A stretch of 64,000 nt of DNA from CATOSP01 sp965216155 (GCA_965216155.1 CBDCFD010000005.1:835067-899066); one strand, 5' to 3'. Counted from the stretch's first letter, positions 25,618-34,601 are shown. Program-made: numbers and translations. Notes: a model not told the origin generated them from the sequence alone.

Positions 25618-26307
25618 TCAGGGCTTGAGGTTGATGGCGGCATGGTGGGCGAACCGGGCGGCTTCCTCATCCCACATACCACCGTGGTCGGTCATCCACT
25701 GCCATAACTCGGTCTGGGACCGGGTACCCTTCCTCCGGTGACATGCCGTGCAAAGGGCCTGGAGGTTGCCCAGCTCCGTTGGCCCGTCCTCAGTCCAGGG
25801 AATGATGTGGTCGACTTCCAGATGGGTGGGCCTGCGTTCGTTGGCCCCACACCCGGCGCACTTCGCGAGCTGCGCCCCGATGAGTCGAGGAAGGAACTTC
25901 CGGGCCGTCGCCTCCGGCGGCCTCCTGCTGCCCTTACTGCGTAGAGCGCTGCCAGACCTGAGCTTGTAGTCCTTGATGGAGTCACCATCCATGAGCAGCA
26001 GGTCCAGCTCGGGGACCTCCAGGTTGACCCAGTACCCGCCGTTGTAGTCCCGGACGATCCACCGGCGGAAGTGGGGATGGTTCTCGCCGCCACTCCGCCT
26101 GTCCTGGCCGGTCATGTGGGCCAGTTCCTTCGTTACGGTGTCGTAGATCAGGGCGTCCGGGTTGTCCTCGCGGCGCTTGACTGGCGGGATCCCCGGGGTC
26201 AGCCGATCGGCAACCCTGTCGACGATCACCCCGGTGGTTATCCTGGTGCCGGCATCGAGAAGAACTCTTTCGATGGCCTTGACCAATTCGGTTGTTAGGG
26301 TGTTCAT
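25618..26307 (-). CDS. HNH endonuclease
   Basis: The start is chosen at MNTLTTELVKAIERVLLDAG; the frame is open 69 nt upstream, but that overlaps an opposing surface-protein remnant. The C-terminal HNH domain shows CAGCGANERRPTHLEVDHII, then LGNLQALCTACHRRKGTRSQ: two zinc-binding Cys pairs around the DHI and the second His of the beta-beta-alpha-metal fold. The N-terminal 130 residues (TITTGVIVDRVADRL-like helices, HPHFRRWIVRDYNGGYWVNL) look like a DNA-binding or specificity part. Related proteins act as stand-alone restriction or homing-type nucleases. Upstream, the opposite strand carries a truncated surface-protein gene, so the HNH locus may have been inserted there. Confidence 0.85.
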   Translation of the reverse strand: MNTLTTELVKAIERVLLDAGTRITTGVIVDRVADRLTPGIPPVKRREDNPDALIYDTVTKELAHMTGQDRRSGGENHPHFRRWIVRDYNGGYWVNLEVPELDLLLMDGDSIKDYKLRSGSALRSKGSRRPPEATARKFLPRLIGAQLAKCAGCGANERRPTHLEVDHIIPWTEDGPTELGNLQALCTACHRRKGTRSQTELWQWMTDHGGMWDEEAARFAHHAAINLKP

Positions 26308-26317
26308 CACCGGCCCC

Positions 26318-27085
26318 GCGCAGGTGGGGTATGACCTGACCGCCTTCACCTCCAGCATGGGAGACCGGGACGGCATACCCCGCGACCAGTTGAACTACCA
26401 GTGGAAGCGCTACGCCGCCGACGGGACCAGCTTCGAGGCGGACATCGGCGCCAACTCCAGCACCTACAGGGTCACCGACAATGATGTGGGCAAGAAGATC
26501 AAACTCGAGGTCAGCTACGTCGACGGCGGAGGCACCAGGGAGGTCAGACTGAGCGACGCCTTCCCGTACATCGCAACCCAGACGGTGGGAGAGGGAACCT
26601 TCATCAGCATCATAGGCATGGCTGGCGATAGCTCTCGTTCATTCACCACCCAGGAACAGGGACAGGTCTTCACCATCGGAGGCAACCCGAACGGCTATAC
26701 CGTCACCAGCGTCGTGATCATCTCCGAAGACCCGCAAGCGAACGACGTCGCCCTCAAGATCTGCGAAGTAGACGGCGACCTCCACCCGACCGCGGTCTGC
26801 AGGGATCTCACCGCACCCGGGGTGTCCCCGAAAGGACCGCTGGTCTTCACGGCTCCACCAGGCACAATACTGGCAGGCCGCAGGACCAACTACATGGTCG
26901 TGTTCAGCAGCCCAGGAGGAAGCCACGTATTACTGGGCGCCCACTCCAGCGACGGCTGTGACTCCTCCACCCTTACCGGATTCTCAATCCGAAACAGGAT
27001 CCACCACAAGACCGGGAGCGGCTGGCAGGAGCTCAGCGATAGACAGGGAATCCACATGGCTGTGCTTGGCACCATCAATCCATAA
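26318..27085 (+). pseudogene. Surface-protein C-terminal fragment (Ig-like repeat plus choice-of-anchor-like domain)
   Basis: Coding similarity begins abruptly at AQVGYDLTAFTSSMGDRDGI, in the middle of an Ig-like repeat (QLNYQWKRYAADG, then VGKKIKLEVSYVDGGG). It continues into a domain with QGQVFTIGGNPNGYTVTSVV, ISEDPQANDVALKICEVDGD and a final GIHMAVLGTINP. The second domain matches 54400-54790 in the large secreted gene. There is no start codon or signal peptide; the 5' end is replaced by the HNH gene region. A terminator follows at 27137. Confidence 0.65.
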
Positions 27086-27136
27086 AGAGAAATGGCCCGG
27101 GATGGGAACACTCCCCGGGCAGTCGGAAACAGATAC

Positions 27137-27172
27137 ATCAGGGTGCCCTCACGGGCACCCTGATTCATTTTT
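27137..27172 (+). terminator. Rho-independent terminator
   Basis: A perfect 12-bp stem, ATCAGGGTGCCC at 27137-27148 with its complement at 27153-27164, and a 4-nt loop are followed by TCATTTTT. It sits 51 nt after the stop of the surface-protein fragment, as expected for a real gene end. Confidence 0.8.
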
Positions 27173-27567
27173 GCGAAGCAGGAGAGACCCGAGCCGGATG
27201 CGGAACCTCACGGCGAAGCCCTGCGGGTGGTGCGGGGAGAAGGCCATCTCAACCCGGACGGTCAGGGACGGGACCCCAACCACCTCCGGGGGAGACCCAG
27301 GAACTTAGCGAAACAGACTTCCGCACCCAACGAGTTCTGCAACGCCGAACTCGCAGCCCGGGAATGTCCGGTGAAAACTGATGACAGCAGGCAGTTGAGA
27401 GCCGGGCAGGCGACCAGATAGACTGGAGCGAGCTATTTTTCTCCCAAGTCACCCCCACTGGAGGTCCCGTTGCCACGTCACAGTGTCGATGGCACTGGAA
27501 GAGGGCTGGAGAAGGGCGCTCAGATACACCGCAGCAGGCATGTCTAGGTTCGAATAAGTGGGTAATA
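27173..27567. other. Intergenic, nothing recognised
   Basis: About 395 nt between the terminator and the pentapeptide-repeat gene. No gene, repeat or structured RNA is apparent. It should contain the promoter of the downstream gene. Confidence 0.45.
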
Positions 27568-28674
27568 ATGACCGATATTCCAATTATGTCCGTATACGAA
27601 TGGTTCCGAGCAGGAATCCCCGGTACAGGATCGCTGCAAATAGTACTCTCATTCATTGGTGGGGGATCCGCCATAGGACTGGTGTCTTTGTGGTTCGCCA
27701 TGAGGCGCACCCGCCTGACCCAGCGACAGATAGACCTAACTGCACAGAATTCAAGGTACGAACGCTTTCAGCGCGGCATCGAGATGCTCGGCAACCCTGA
27801 ATTATTCGTACGATTGGGAGGCATCTACGCCCTCAGGACATTGATGAAAGAAGACCCCAAGGAGCTTCATATCCCGGCAGTAGAACTGCTCTGTGCATTC
27901 CTTAGGAACCCGACCGACACGGACGCAGTTACAAAAGGTTCGAGAGTGCGCCAAGACATACAGACCGCCTTGGAGGTCCTTGTCGGCAGGAGAGAAACGG
28001 AAGTAGCGCTTGAGAAAGCACGGGGATTTCGGCTGGATTTGAGAAACGCCAACCTGGCGTATGCCCACCTGTTTGACATCGACCTCTCAGGAGCCAACCT
28101 AGAAGGCACCATTCTTTCATATACCAACATGGACGGAACGAACCTATCCAGAGCGATACTAGATGGAGCAGATCTTTCCTTCGCCAATTGCCTAAAGTCG
28201 GACTTCAGGAAGGCATCGCTCGCAGAAACCAATCTGCATCATGTGTCGGCTGCCAATTCGGATTTCTCAGGCGCACAAATGAATTCGGTGAACTGCACCG
28301 AGGGCAGTTTCTACAAGGCGACCTTCGCCAACATTAGTTTGAGGGGTTGTGATTTCAGAGGCGCATTGCTATACGAAACCGACCTGACCCGTACTTATTT
28401 GCCAATCGGAAACGTAATAACTCAACAACAACTGGACAAAGCGATGACCGAACCTGACCGTCCACCTTTTATCGACGATGGATTCATAGATCTGGACACG
28501 GGACAGCAATTAAACTGGCACGGCGAAACACCTCTAGCAGTCATACGACGACAAAAGCGAGAACAACAAGACAAACTTGCTGGACCTAAACCACCAGGGC
28601 GCAGAATCAATGTAGTAGAAGTTAATAGGATAAACGGAGAGCCTCCAAGCAAACCCCAAGCAGGCTACTTCTGA
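27568..28674 (+). CDS. Membrane-anchored pentapeptide-repeat protein
   Basis: A 368-residue protein. One N-terminal transmembrane segment (about 20-45, IVLSFIGGGSAIGLVSLWFA) is followed by a cytoplasmic helical region with RGIEMLGNPELFVRLGGIYA. Then come about 120 residues of A(D/N)LxX pentapeptide repeats (for example LRNANLAYAHLFDIDLSGAN and MDGTNLSRAILDGADLSFAN), which fold as a right-handed beta helix. The C-terminal 90 residues are polar. Proteins of this layout are common in bacteria. Some pentapeptide proteins mimic DNA and protect gyrase, but the membrane anchor makes a scaffold or signalling role as likely. It is a monocistronic gene after a strong terminator. Confidence 0.85.
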   Translation: MTDIPIMSVYEWFRAGIPGTGSLQIVLSFIGGGSAIGLVSLWFAMRRTRLTQRQIDLTAQNSRYERFQRGIEMLGNPELFVRLGGIYALRTLMKEDPKELHIPAVELLCAFLRNPTDTDAVTKGSRVRQDIQTALEVLVGRRETEVALEKARGFRLDLRNANLAYAHLFDIDLSGANLEGTILSYTNMDGTNLSRAILDGADLSFANCLKSDFRKASLAETNLHHVSAANSDFSGAQMNSVNCTEGSFYKATFANISLRGCDFRGALLYETDLTRTYLPIGNVITQQQLDKAMTEPDRPPFIDDGFIDLDTGQQLNWHGETPLAVIRRQKREQQDKLAGPKPPGRRINVVEVNRINGEPPSKPQAGYF

Positions 28675-28706
28675 CATTTCCGGTCCCATTTCTCTCCTGA
28701 GCACAA

Positions 28707-28847
28707 ATGCCTATAACCCAATTTCTTCATGCCCTCACCGCCACATGCCCCTTCTGTAACCAGCAGGGCGGCATACTCTCCCGCGAACACCCCCAGTGCC
28801 GCCGGGCCTACCAGGCCGGCTGGAACGAGATGGTCAGGCTCACGTAA
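28707..28847 (+). CDS. 46-residue Cys-containing micro-protein or gene stub
   Basis: The frame from ATG to TAA reads MPITQFLHALTATCPFCNQQ, GGILSREHPQCRRAYQAGWN, EMVRLT. The CPFC...C pattern and the conserved-looking QAGWNEMVRL resemble the N-terminus of longer Chloroflexota proteins that begin with a half zinc ribbon, so this may be either a stand-alone micro-protein or a truncated stub. It ends 47 nt before the zinc-ribbon gene on the same strand. Confidence 0.45.
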   Translation: MPITQFLHALTATCPFCNQQGGILSREHPQCRRAYQAGWNEMVRLT

Positions 28848-28894
28848 CCCCCAACCACTCCTACGCTCCCCAAGCAGAACCCAGGGATGATGAC

Positions 28895-30352
28895 ATGAGC
28901 CAGAAGCAAGCCAAGAAACGCCGCAGGGAACAAGGAGCAACTAACCAACGGCAAGCACCTGAGCGACCCAGCAGCGCAACCGGCGAAGGGGAGAACGAGG
29001 TCAGAGGCCTCGAGGAACTCCTGAAGTCAGGCGACATCGACGCATACGCCCAGGCCTGCTGGAGCTTGGCAAACAGCATGGAGGGATCCCCCAAGGTCGG
29101 GGATGTTATAGCCAACTTCGGGCCATGCGAGGAACATGGGTCCCACGAATACAGGTACCGGCTCACCCTCCAGTCGATGATGACCATCGGGCAGTGCGTC
29201 GGTATGGAAACCTGCGGCGAAGCCATAAAGCTTGTGGCCAGCAAACTGCCGCCGGAGGAACTCCCCTGCTATGCACACGGGCATCAAGAGCAGTTCCAGG
29301 ACTTCCTCATGCACGGGGCAAAGCCCCACGAATGCCTGTACTGCGGAGAGACTCCGAAATTCGCCTACCCATCCAAGAGCATCGGCTGGCCCGGCGAGGC
29401 CACGGTCAAGGGAACAGACGGACAGGAGTACACGACCTGCCCCAACTGTGGCAGCGACATGCTGGAGATCCAGGGAGAGGAACTGGACCGGTGGGGATGG
29501 AAGATCATCTGCTTGGAGTGCGAATGGGAGATAAAACAGGCTGAACTCCTGGACGTCGAGCAATACTGCGACCTCATGGAACAGACGAAGGCGGACCTGA
29601 CCGGCGCCATCGAAATCATGGAAAGCACATCCATTGGCACCGAGACAAGGATCAAGACAGTGGCGGTCCAGACCAGGAAAATTCTGGAAGACATAGCCTA
29701 CGCGGCGCTCGTGTCCAACAAGGACACTTCGACGAAACCCCTGGAGGAACTGAAGGACCTGAGGAGCCCCAGGGAAATCTTCAGGGACATTGAGAAAATC
29801 CACCCCAACTTCTTCCCCACTCCGGTGGAAATCAGGGCCCCGTCAAAGGGCAAGGCCTTCGCCGTCAAGACAAAGGAAGTCCTGACCCGGGAAAAACTCC
29901 TGCAGATTTACAGGGAACTCAACCCCCTGGCCCACAGCAGAAACCCGCTGGACGAACCGATAGACCTCAAATACTACGAGAAGAAACTGCCGGTCTGGCT
30001 GGAGGAAATAGTAAACACCTTGGCAACCCACCAGGTGACGCTGCTCCACCACCCCGACCACTTCTACATCGTGAAGATGAAGGGCGACCGGGACGGGTCG
30101 GTCCAATGCACCCCGTTCACCAAAGATGCGACAGGTATGTCAACATGCGCCTGGCCGGACTGTGTTTCCGGTGCCAGCAGGCAATACTGTGAGTTCTGGG
30201 GGAGGCCTTGGCAGGAATGCACCATGCCGGAAAAGGAATCGGCCCAGACGCAGGGGAAGATGTTTGGTGCGATGGTCGACGAGGAAGTGACGTACGAACA
30301 TGCCCAGGAACTGATAGACAGGGCGGGGGAGCGGGGACCCTACTTGGGGTGA
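28895..30352 (+). CDS. Unknown zinc-ribbon protein
   Basis: The start is taken at MSQKQAKKRRREQGATNQRQ; the frame is open 99 nt upstream but without a ribosome site. The 485-residue product has a very basic N-terminal tail. Residues about 140-230 carry three Cys knuckles (CLYCGET, CPNCGSDM, CLECEWEI) typical of zinc ribbons. A helical domain with TRKILEDIAYAALVSNKD and EKIHPNFFPTP follows, then a C-terminal region with five more Cys (CAWPDCVSGASRQYC). No enzyme motif is seen. The Cys clusters suggest nucleic-acid or protein binding. It is transcribed with the preceding micro-protein and towards the Uma2 remnant. Confidence 0.6.
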   Translation: MSQKQAKKRRREQGATNQRQAPERPSSATGEGENEVRGLEELLKSGDIDAYAQACWSLANSMEGSPKVGDVIANFGPCEEHGSHEYRYRLTLQSMMTIGQCVGMETCGEAIKLVASKLPPEELPCYAHGHQEQFQDFLMHGAKPHECLYCGETPKFAYPSKSIGWPGEATVKGTDGQEYTTCPNCGSDMLEIQGEELDRWGWKIICLECEWEIKQAELLDVEQYCDLMEQTKADLTGAIEIMESTSIGTETRIKTVAVQTRKILEDIAYAALVSNKDTSTKPLEELKDLRSPREIFRDIEKIHPNFFPTPVEIRAPSKGKAFAVKTKEVLTREKLLQIYRELNPLAHSRNPLDEPIDLKYYEKKLPVWLEEIVNTLATHQVTLLHHPDHFYIVKMKGDRDGSVQCTPFTKDATGMSTCAWPDCVSGASRQYCEFWGRPWQECTMPEKESAQTQGKMFGAMVDEEVTYEHAQELIDRAGERGPYLG

Positions 30353-30578
30353 GTTACGACCGGACCGTGGACTTCGAACCCTGCTCCCACGACTTCGGCA
30401 TCATGCGGGACGCTCAGAGCGCGACGCCTCAGAGCTTCAAGACTGGGGACAGCTGGTTCACCTTCAGCCTGTCCCAGATGTAAGCCGTCAGCGAGCGGCT
30501 TTTACAGCAAGGGCTCGATGTTCTATATTTTCCATACCAGAGGCTGGAACCCGAACCGCCAAGCCCACGAGGCCAGAC

Positions 30579-31306
30579 ATGACCACTAAACCCAGAACCA
30601 CAAGAACATTTCCGCCGCTCCCCGACCCGCCGGAGCGGGAGCCAGAGGATATGACCAGCTTCGACCACCTGACCAAGAACGGCGGCGCCCACCATCTGGC
30701 CCAACACTTCGGTAACCCCGGTACCACCGTCGTAGGAGGGGAGAGGTACATCATCCGGGAACCGGGCACCTCGGCGGCGGACCGGAGATTCCCCGACCTG
30801 CTCATCGCATTCGACGCCAACCCTGAGGCCTACAAGGACAGCAACAGCTACGTCATCTCCGAGCAGGGCAAGCCGCCCGACTTCGTAATGGAGATAGCCT
30901 CGGAAAGCACCGGCCAAGAGGACACCGGGAACAAGCGCACCTGGTACGCCAGCCTGGGCATCCCGGAATACTGGCGGTTCGACCAGACCGGAGATTCCAC
31001 GGAAGCCGACTAGCGGGAGACCGGCTGGTGGACGGCCGGTATGAGCCGATAGCCATCGAGGAGGTCGAAGACGGAATCCTGCAGGGCTACAGCGCCGCGC
31101 TGGGTCTCCTTGTCCGCTGGGAACGCGGGGAGCTGCGCTGGCATGACCCGGAGACTGGGCAGGAAATACCCACCTTCGAGCAGGAGCGGAAAGGCAGGTT
31201 GGCCGAACGGGAGGCCAGGCTGGCCGAACAGGAAGCCAGGCTGGCGGCCGAGGCCCGGGGCAGTGAGCTGGAGGCGGAACTGGCAAAGAGACAAGAAGAT
31301 GGCTAA
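30579..31306 (+). CDS. Uma2-family (DUF820) endonuclease, frameshifted
   Basis: The first part (30579-31013) shows the Uma2 core: DRRFPDLLIAFDAN then PPDFVMEIASESTG, the PD...ExASxST pattern of the PD-(D/E)XK-related Uma2 fold, and YASLGIPEYWRFD. Near 30998 one C appears to be missing. Restoring it joins directly to the second frame, which continues GSRLAGDRLVDGRYEPIAIE and ends in a Glu/Arg coiled coil (RLAEREARLAEQEARLAAEA). The family is highly expanded in cyanobacteria and Chloroflexota and its cellular role is unclear. As sequenced the protein would end at 31013. Confidence 0.75.
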
Positions 31307-31369
31307 ACAGCAGGGGGCCCGGCTCCCCACACGCGATTCATCAATGAGGAAGAAGTTTCAGGATATCTA

Positions 31370-31636
31370 ATGACCGCCAGAGAACGCCCCCTCTGCGACT
31401 GCGACGAGCCCTGCGGCTGCTATGCCGAGGGGTACGCCGCTGGCAAGGACAAGGAATTTTTCGAGATCATCTCCAGCCTGGACGGACCGCCCCACACCCA
31501 GGACTGCGGCTGCCAGCCCTGCCAGGTCAAGCGGGCATGCCTGCAGAAGGTCATGACACTGATCGCCAGAAGTTCACCGGCCCTCTTCGAGCTGGTGGAG
31601 ACCTGGACCCTGGATGAGCACGACGGACGTGACTGA
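31370..31636 (+). CDS. Cys-rich 88-residue protein, paralogue 1
   Basis: The product has eight Cys, mainly in two clusters: PLCDCDEPCGCYAEGYAAGK and DCGCQPCQVKRACLQ. The spacing suggests one or two zinc sites. A second copy lies at 34165-34425 with about 75 percent identity by eye. The start ATG follows AGGAAG by about 15 nt. It ends 12 nt before the OGG1-like glycosylase gene, so the two are probably co-expressed. No family name is known to me. Confidence 0.7.
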   Translation: MTARERPLCDCDEPCGCYAEGYAAGKDKEFFEIISSLDGPPHTQDCGCQPCQVKRACLQKVMTLIARSSPALFELVETWTLDEHDGRD

Positions 31637-31648
31637 AGGGACAATGTT

Positions 31649-32671
31649 ATGAGCAGAACGATGGTCATCAAGCAAGCCTTCGACCTGCCGTTGACCCTGG
31701 AAATGGGGCAAGCATTCCGGTGGACCATGGTCCAGGAGACGGAGGGGAGACAGCGGGAGCCGGAAAATGTTCCGGATCCCCAACAGGGGCACGGGGACTG
31801 CTGGTACTCGGGCGTAATGGGTAAATACGTGGTGCACCTCCGACGCACCCAGGGTGGCCTTGAGTACCGCGTGGGCGACCGGGACGGCGAATGCCACGAC
31901 ATCGACCTGGACAGGAAGCTTTGGGATTACTTCCGTCTGGACGACGACATAGAGGCAATCTACGGCCAGCTGGGCTGCGATCATGCGGTGGCCAGCGCCA
32001 TCGAGGCGTATCCCGGACTGCGCCTGCTCCGCCAGGATTCGTGGGAATGCCTGGTGTCCTACTTGTGCTCCAATACCAACGCCATCCGCGGCATCAGGCA
32101 GAGTGTTGAGAAGATAGCGACCTTGAGCCTCCGCAAGGTCCGCCTGGAACAAGAGGAAAGATATGTCTTTCCTGGGCCTGAGCAAGTTGTTGAAGCCGGC
32201 GAGCAGGCACTGGCGGACCTGAGACTGGGGCTGTCGTCGAGGTCCCGCAACATCTTCCGGATGGCATGTCACCTTTCCCGTGAACAGCTGCTGTCGGGGA
32301 TCAAAGGCTCCCCGGAGGAATCAGGAGCCGCAGCCATGAAGCGATTGTCCAAATGTCGGGGCATCGGCCCCAAGATAGCAGGCTGTGTTGCCCTGATGTC
32401 CCTGGACAAGCTGGACGCCTTCCCGGTGGACCGGTGGATTCGGCGCGCCCTGAAGTGCTGCGACCTGTCGGCGATTCCGACAGGCATAGCAGACCGAGTG
32501 CGCTGTACTCGCCGTCCTATGACCCAGGGCCAGCAGCTCCAGGTCTCGGAGTGGGCCAGAGATCATTTCGGACCGTACGCCGGTTACGCCAACCAATACC
32601 TGTTCCACTGGGCCGAGCCGCACAAGGACCGGGCACCACGAGGTCAGTCTATACAAATACCCTGCAACTGA
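31649..32671 (+). CDS. OGG1-like 8-oxoguanine DNA glycosylase
   Basis: A 340-residue HhH-GPD DNA glycosylase/AP lyase. The N-terminal OGG domain contains FDLPLTLEMGQAFRWTM. DSWECLVSYLCSNTNAIRGI aligns with the OGG1 signature around the helix that carries the lesion pocket. The hairpin KCRGIGPKIAGCVALMSLDK holds the catalytic Lys, and DAFPVDRWIRR the general-base Asp, in the expected 19-20 residue spacing. It removes oxidised guanine in base-excision repair. A Trp/Gln/Gly insert near residue 35-50 lengthens the N-terminal domain. The gene lies 12 nt after the Cys-rich gene. Family assignment is firm; substrate preference is inferred. Confidence 0.85.
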   Translation: MSRTMVIKQAFDLPLTLEMGQAFRWTMVQETEGRQREPENVPDPQQGHGDCWYSGVMGKYVVHLRRTQGGLEYRVGDRDGECHDIDLDRKLWDYFRLDDDIEAIYGQLGCDHAVASAIEAYPGLRLLRQDSWECLVSYLCSNTNAIRGIRQSVEKIATLSLRKVRLEQEERYVFPGPEQVVEAGEQALADLRLGLSSRSRNIFRMACHLSREQLLSGIKGSPEESGAAAMKRLSKCRGIGPKIAGCVALMSLDKLDAFPVDRWIRRALKCCDLSAIPTGIADRVRCTRRPMTQGQQLQVSEWARDHFGPYAGYANQYLFHWAEPHKDRAPRGQSIQIPCN

Positions 32672-32710
32672 GCCCAGCCACCTCAACCACGTCATCCTCG
32701 AACCCCGAGC

Positions 32711-32833
32711 CTACGGGGCATCCGCCATGGAGTGGGTGCTGCCCACGATGGGCAGGTAGATGCGGAGCGTCACCTGCGGGGTCGGATGCCCCAGCCACTG
32801 CGAGACCACGTTCAGCGGGGTCCCCCGGAGCAT
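32711..32833 (-). pseudogene. Tyrosine recombinase C-terminal stub
   Basis: The minus-strand frame reads MLRGTPLNVVSQWLGHPTPQ, VTLRIYLPIVGSTHSMADAP and stops. PLNVVSQWLGH plus TLRIY is the final helix pair of phage-type integrases with the active-site Tyr. Everything upstream is lost at the junction with the IS21 remnant. It marks a former integrative element end. Confidence 0.65.
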
Positions 32834-33707
32834 CCTCTACGACAATACCAAGCTGGCGGTGGCGAAGATACTGGGGGATGGGCGCCGCCAGCGCATCCGC
32901 GCCTTCACCGAGCTCCAGTCCCACTACCTGTTCGAGGACCGGTTCGGTCGCCCCGGCAAGGGCAATGACAAAGGCAAGGTGGAAGGCCTGGTCGGCTATA
33001 TGCGCCGCAACTTTCTGGTGCCGGTGCCGTCCTTCGAAAGCTTTGATGCCCTGAATGCCTACCTGGAACAACGATGCCTGGAGCGAATGGACGCCCAGCT
33101 CAGGGGACATACGGAGACCATCGGTCAGAGGATGGAACGGGACCTGGACGCCCTGCTGCCCCTGCCCTCGGCACCTTACGACGCCTGCGACAAGCAGGCC
33201 AGCCGGGTGAGTTCGCTGTCCTTGGTCAGGTACAGGACCAACGACTACTCGGTGCCGGTGGCCTACGGATATCGGGACGTCCTGGTACGGGGCTACGTGG
33301 ACCAAGTGGTCATCAGTTGCGGGACTGAGATCATCGCCAGACACCCTCGCTCCTACGAGTGAGACGACTTCGTCTACGACCCCATCCACTACCTGCCGCT
33401 GCTGGAGCGGAAACCGGGCGCCCTGGACCAAGCCGCACCCCTGCAGGGGTGGGAGTTGCCGGAGGAGTTCGGGGCGGTGCGCCGGCTGCTGGAGACCTTC
33501 TCTCAGCAGGAGGTGCAAGCGGCTATCAGAGACGCCATCAGGCTGGGGGCGCTGAGCTTTGACGCAGTGAAGCACTTGGTGCTGTGCCGGCTGGAGGGAC
33601 GGCCGCCACGCCTTGACCTGGAGTTGTACCCCTACCTGCCCAGGGTGAGGGTCAGCACCACATCCGCCAAGGAATATATGACACTCCTGTCGGGGAGGGC
33701 AGCATGA
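32814..33707 (+). pseudogene. istA: IS21-type istA transposase, truncated with in-frame stop
   Basis: The frame enters at GVPRSILYDNTKLAVAKILG, part of the DDE core, so the first half of the transposase is missing. It continues KGNDKGKVEGLVGYMRRNFL and VSSLSLVRYRTNDYSVPVAY, the beta-barrel domain. At 33361 an in-frame TGA replaces a codon inside HPRSYE-DDFVYDP. A short deletion is visible after ELPEEFGAVRRLL. It ends overlapping istB at 33704, as in intact IS21 elements. Confidence 0.8.
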
Positions 33708-34099
33708 GCCAAAGGTCCACGTTGCTCTTGGAACATCACCTGAAGGAGCTGAAGCTGCCCAGCTTCCTCAGGGAGTACGGGAAGATGGCCGCCCTGTGCG
33801 CTGCCGAGAATGCGGACCACCCCCAGTACCTGCTGCGGCTGGCCGAGCTTGAGCTCATCGACCGCCATCAGCGCATGGTGAAGCGGCGGATCCGGGCGGC
33901 ACGATTCCCCGCCGTGAAAAGCCTGGACACCCTCGACTTCCCGGCCATCCCGTCGCTGAACAAGGCCCTAGTCATGGAACTGGCGCCGTGCGAATACATC
34001 CAGAGGCGTGAAAACGTCATCTCTGTCGGCAACCAGTCCAGGAGTGTCCGTCATGCCCTTGGATGGGCCTGTTGCAGGCTCATTTCAAATGCCGGATAA
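33704..34099 (+). pseudogene. istB: IS21-type istB helper ATPase, 5' part only
   Basis: The start MSQRSTLLLEHHLKELKLPS and KKRRIRAARFPAVKSLDTLD-type sequence are typical of IstB. The protein breaks at NVISVGNQ, just where the Walker A GTGKTH should come, and runs out of frame. The Walker B and C-terminal half are found separately at 43039-43383. Confidence 0.8.
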
Positions 34100-34164
34100 A
34101 TGCACTTATCACGCATACTAAGCGGGTTTCCGAACACCTCGAAAAATAGGTCCAGGAGGCCGCT

Positions 34165-34425
34165 ATTACCGACAGCCCCCGCCCCCTCTGCGACAGCCCC
34201 GAGCCCCGTGCCTGCTACGCCGAGGGCTATGCCGCCGGAAAGGACAAGGCGTACTTCGAGGTGATCGCCAGCCTCGACGGCCCGCCCCACTCCGAGGACT
34301 GCGCCTGCCAGCCCTGCCAGGTCAAGCGGGCCTGCCTGAAGAAGGTGATGACCCTGACGGCCAGGAGTTCGCCGGCGCTGTTTGAGCTGGAGGAGGCCTG
34401 GACCCTGGACGACCATGACAACTGA
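34165..34425 (+). CDS. Cys-rich 86-residue protein, paralogue 2, ATT start
   Basis: The frame has no ATG/GTG/TTG at its beginning but has AGGAGG at 34154-34159, five nt before ATT at 34165, and from there it aligns end to end with the protein at 31370: PRPLCDSPEPRACYAEGYAA, then DCACQPCQVKRACLKKVMTL and ALFELEEAWTLDDHDN. One Cys pair of the first cluster is lost. ATT is a rare but known initiator; alternatively the start codon mutated after duplication. It lies downstream of the IS21 remnant, so the duplication flanks the transposon. Confidence 0.55.
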   Translation: MTDSPRPLCDSPEPRACYAEGYAAGKDKAYFEVIASLDGPPHSEDCACQPCQVKRACLKKVMTLTARSSPALFELEEAWTLDDHDN

Positions 34426-34601
34426 AACCGCGCAGGAGCTCATCCTGACCCGTCCAGAGAGAATGACCGACGCCACCGGGCATTGGCCTGATGGGAGAGG
34501 CACCAGACCGGTGGTCCCGATAAACTGACGGGCCGTTGCCCATGCCGTGGTAGAATGTGGTCACAAAGGCAAATCAACATGACCCTCACGTGATGGACGA
34601 C

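Noticed and set aside
32690..32710. Possible tRNA 3' end (GGGGTTCGAGG on the minus strand) beside the integrase stub
   Set aside because: The flanking bases cannot form a T-stem or acceptor stem; no tRNA gene was found anywhere in the window.
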